Part shown: positions 5,796 to 7,121 of the stretch, in pieces
How the letters are laid out: each line of letters starts with the position of its first letter
Position numbering within the stretch: the first letter of the stretch is position 1
Source: Gallionella sp.
GTDB lineage: Bacteria > Pseudomonadota > Gammaproteobacteria > Burkholderiales > Gallionellaceae
Assembly (NCBI GenBank): GCA_004298605.1
Contig: SCPW01000116.1
Coordinates: 1 to 7,121, forward strand
Direction: 5' to 3'
Length of the DNA: 7,121 nucleotides
Translations under genes and position numbers: made by a program
The notes under the pieces: generated by a model
The model's database searches: none
The model's input: only the letters and a program-made list of their open reading frames with translations
What the model was told of the DNA's origin: nothing

Positions 5796-5824
5796 CCCTT
5801 CCCCCTTCCCCCTTCCCCCTTCAC
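5795..5824 (+). repeat. Right arm of the cassette inverted repeat; CCCCCTT tandem repeat
   Basis: This arm holds three perfect copies of the heptamer CCCCCTT (5801-5821) preceded by CCCTT (5796-5800). Bases 5796-5817 also form a perfect mirror repeat. It complements the left arm at 26 of 30 positions. It ends 7 nt before the dnaJ ATG and occupies the place where a dnaJ ribosome binding site would be expected. The perfect heptamers compared with the more degenerate left arm suggest copy-number change by slippage. Confidence 0.8.
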
Positions 5825-5831
5825 AAACAGA

Positions 5832-6971
5832 ATGGCCAAAAAAGACTACTACGAAGTCCTCGGCGTCAACCGTGACGCCTCCGACGAAGAAATCAAAAAA
5901 GCTTATCGCAAGCTGGCGATGAAGCACCACCCCGACCGCAACCCGGATAACCCGAAGGCGGAGGAACACTTCAAAGAAGCCAAGGAAGCTTACGAAACGC
6001 TGAGCGATGGCCAGAAGCGCGCCGCTTACGACCAGTATGGCCACGCCGCATTCGAGTCTGGCGGCATGGGCGGCGGCAGCCCGTTCGGCGCGGGTGGAGC
6101 GGGGGCGCAGGGCTTCGATTTCTCCGATATTTTCGGCGACATTTTCGGCGGTGGACGCGGGGGTGGCGGCGGGCGCAACAATGTGCAGCGCGGCGCCGAC
6201 TTGCGCTACAACCTGGAAATCACGCTGGAACAGGCCGCGCACGGCACCGAAACGCAGATTCGCGTACCGGCCATGGCGGAATGCGAAACCTGCCACGGCT
6301 CGGGCGCAAAACCCGGCACCAGCCCGACCACTTGCACCACCTGCGGCGGGCATGGCCAGGTGCGCATGCAGCAAGGCTTTTTCTCGATCCAGCAAACCTG
6401 CCCGCGCTGCCACGGCACCGGCAAGATGATCGCCTCGCCGTGCAAGGATTGCAGCGGCAACGGGCGCATCAAACAGCATAAAACGCTGTCGGTGAAAATC
6501 CCGCCCGGCGTGGACAACGACGACCGCATCCGCCTCTCCGGCGAAGGCGAACATGGCGCCAATGGCGGGCCTCCTGGCGATCTGTATGTGGTCATCCACA
6601 TCAAGCCGCATGCGGTGTTCCAGCGCGACCATAACGACCTGCATTGCGAAATGCCGGTCAGCTTCAGCATTGCCGCTCTGGGCGGCGAGATTGAAATCCC
6701 CACGCTGGACGGTGTGGCGCGCATCAAGATCCCCGCCGAAACCCAGAGCGGCAAAATCTTCCGCCTGCGCGGCAAGGGCATCAAGGGCGTGCGCAGCTCC
6801 AGCCATGGCGACCTGCAGTGTCATGTCGTGGTTGAAACACCGGTGAATTTGACAGAACGTCAGAAGGAATTGCTGCGCGAATTTGAAACCATCAACGCTG
6901 AGGACAATGACCGTCACAACCCACGCGCGAAATCGTGGATGGATAAGGTGAAGGACTTCTTCGGGTCATAA
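5832..6971 (+). CDS. dnaJ: DnaJ, J-domain co-chaperone of DnaK
   Basis: A 379-residue class A (type I) DnaJ that delivers substrates to DnaK and stimulates its ATPase. The J-domain is at 1-70 with the essential H33-P34-D35. A Gly/Phe-rich region covers about 76-118 with [10 protein letters not shown] near 99-108. The zinc-binding domain has four C-x2-C-x-G-x-G repeats at 151-158, 168-175, 190-197 and 204-211, binding two zinc ions. The C-terminal substrate-binding and dimer domains run from about 215 to 345. The start is certain because [11 protein letters not shown] is the standard DnaJ N-terminus. However, the 20 bases before the ATG contain no purine-rich Shine-Dalgarno; they are the C-rich right arm of the cassette plus ACAAACAGA. 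Translation may depend on coupling, on an A-rich unstructured start, or on RNA processing. It shows no truncation. Confidence 0.99.
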   Translation: MAKKDYYEVLGVNRDASDEEIKKAYRKLAMKHHPDRNPDNPKAEEHFKEAKEAYETLSDGQKRAAYDQYGHAAFESGGMGGGSPFGAGGAGAQGFDFSDIFGDIFGGGRGGGGGRNNVQRGADLRYNLEITLEQAAHGTETQIRVPAMAECETCHGSGAKPGTSPTTCTTCGGHGQVRMQQGFFSIQQTCPRCHGTGKMIASPCKDCSGNGRIKQHKTLSVKIPPGVDNDDRIRLSGEGEHGANGGPPGDLYVVIHIKPHAVFQRDHNDLHCEMPVSFSIAALGGEIEIPTLDGVARIKIPAETQSGKIFRLRGKGIKGVRSSSHGDLQCHVVVETPVNLTERQKELLREFETINAEDNDRHNPRAKSWMDKVKDFFGS

Positions 6972-6978
6972 AACCAAT

Positions 6979-7002
6979 GCCCCTCGTCTAAGGGCGAGGG
7001 GC
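6979..7002 (+). terminator. Hairpin after dnaJ, possible operon end
   Basis: GCCCCTCG (6979-6986) pairs perfectly with CGAGGGGC (6995-7002) over an 8-nt loop, 7 nt after the dnaJ stop. ACCA (6973-6976) can also pair with TGGT (7008-7011) after an internal loop. No T-run follows, so it is not a classical intrinsic terminator. The 3' strand (6997-7002) has a second possible partner, GCCCCT at 7020-7025. Confidence 0.45.
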
Positions 7003-7054
7003 CAAACTGGTAATTAGTCGCCCCTGCAATACGAGCGCAGCCCGCATGGATGTG

Positions 7055-7087
7055 GGGATTTTTGCTGAAACACGTACACAAAATCCC
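7055..7087. other. Inverted repeat at the right edge
   Basis: GGGATTTT (7055-7062) is perfectly complementary to AAAATCCC (7080-7087), with a 17-nt loop. It lies in the otherwise empty 150 bases after dnaJ. No coding region with a start, ribosome binding site and recognisable product is visible there. It could belong to a dispersed repeat or to the control region of a gene beyond the window. Confidence 0.35.
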
Positions 7088-7121
7088 TCAAGAAACGTTA
7101 TTCGAGCAGATGATTTCTGAG

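Larger units (their letters stand above)
5403..5824 (+). mobile_element. IVS-like cassette: inverted repeats around a four-helix-bundle gene
   Basis: The 30 bases at 5403-5432 pair with 5795-5824 at 26 of 30 positions (mismatches at 5404, 5411, 5412 and 5425), with exactly one complete gene between them. The left arm stops one base before the GTG; the right arm starts on the last base of the TAA. Known intervening sequences in bacterial 23S rRNA have this plan: complementary ends forming a stem, sometimes with an S23-family gene inside. Here the host is the dnaK-dnaJ gap, not rRNA. The gene is about 50% GC by hand count, below the neighbouring chaperone genes. No target-site duplication is evident and no transposase or reverse transcriptase is present. 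Mobility is an inference from structure and composition. Confidence 0.6.

Noticed and set aside
5796..5821. Short regular repeats as a CRISPR array
   Set aside because: The units are contiguous 7-mers without spacers; this is a simple tandem repeat.
5403..5824. A piece of 23S rRNA suggested by the S23-family gene
   Set aside because: Both flanks are protein-coding (dnaK and dnaJ) and no rRNA sequence is visible; only the cassette type is shared with rRNA intervening sequences.
5403..5824. A diversity-generating retroelement, suggested by the Avd-like fold
   Set aside because: No reverse transcriptase, template repeat or variable repeat is present in the window.
5769..6917. A 382-codon minus-strand open frame opposite dnaJ
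   Set aside because: It is antisense to a complete dnaJ, has an Ala/Val/Phe-rich composition typical of shadow frames, and would overlap the cassette gene end.
7046..7120. Short plus-strand ORF of 24 codons at the right edge
   Set aside because: No ribosome binding site, no recognisable product, and it overlaps an inverted repeat.
6988..7121. Minus-strand frame open from the window edge to a TAG at 6988-6990
   Set aside because: Only about 43 codons, no recognisable motif, and it runs through the post-dnaJ hairpins. It could be the end of a gene beyond the edge but cannot be supported.

Overview
The window is a roughly 58% GC bacterial segment. Protein similarity recalled from memory suggests a betaproteobacterium, probably of the Nitrosomonadales/Gallionellaceae type. 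This rests on the grpE-dnaK-dnaJ order, DnaK and GrpE sequence style, sigma-32-like promoters with no CIRCE operator, and a C/G-rich palindrome at the left edge of a kind I remember as dispersed in betaproteobacterial intergenic DNA. The taxonomic call is inference.

Left half (about 1-2700), minus strand. Four genes run right to left: an RHH/DUF1778 antitoxin (2427-2693), a TacT/AtaT-type GNAT acetyltransferase toxin (1917-2411), a 429-residue coiled-coil DUF2130 protein with a nuclease-like C-terminal core (582-1871), and a small single-domain AlbA_2 (Schlafen-type) protein (112-585). The last two overlap by 4 nt (GTGA) and are probably translationally coupled. The block looks like accessory DNA. 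The gene run ends at GC-rich hairpins near 55-105 and a palindromic repeat at 21-41.

Middle and right (about 2750-6971), plus strand. This is the core heat-shock chaperone operon: grpE (2853-3377), dnaK (3455-5398) and dnaJ (5832-6971). GrpE is the nucleotide exchange factor, DnaK the Hsp70 ATPase and DnaJ the J-domain co-chaperone; together they form one folding cycle. Sequences close to the sigma-32 consensus lie in front of grpE and again in front of dnaK. The DnaK tail carries an unusual C-x2-C-x5-C motif.

Most notable object (5403-5824). The dnaK-dnaJ gap is filled by a free-standing gene of the '23S rRNA intervening-sequence / four-helix-bundle' family, related to the DGR accessory protein Avd. 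It is enclosed by a 30-nt imperfect inverted repeat with 26 of 30 pairs. The left arm ends on the base before the GTG start, and the right arm begins on the last base of the stop codon. The layout is that of an rRNA intervening sequence, a protein gene on a stem, placed inside a protein-coding operon. It leaves dnaJ with no visible Shine-Dalgarno sequence. The left arm is also a G-quadruplex motif containing the cassette gene's own ribosome binding site.

Right edge (6972-7121). A GC-rich hairpin follows dnaJ, with an alternative pairing partner and a further inverted repeat; no convincing gene is seen there.
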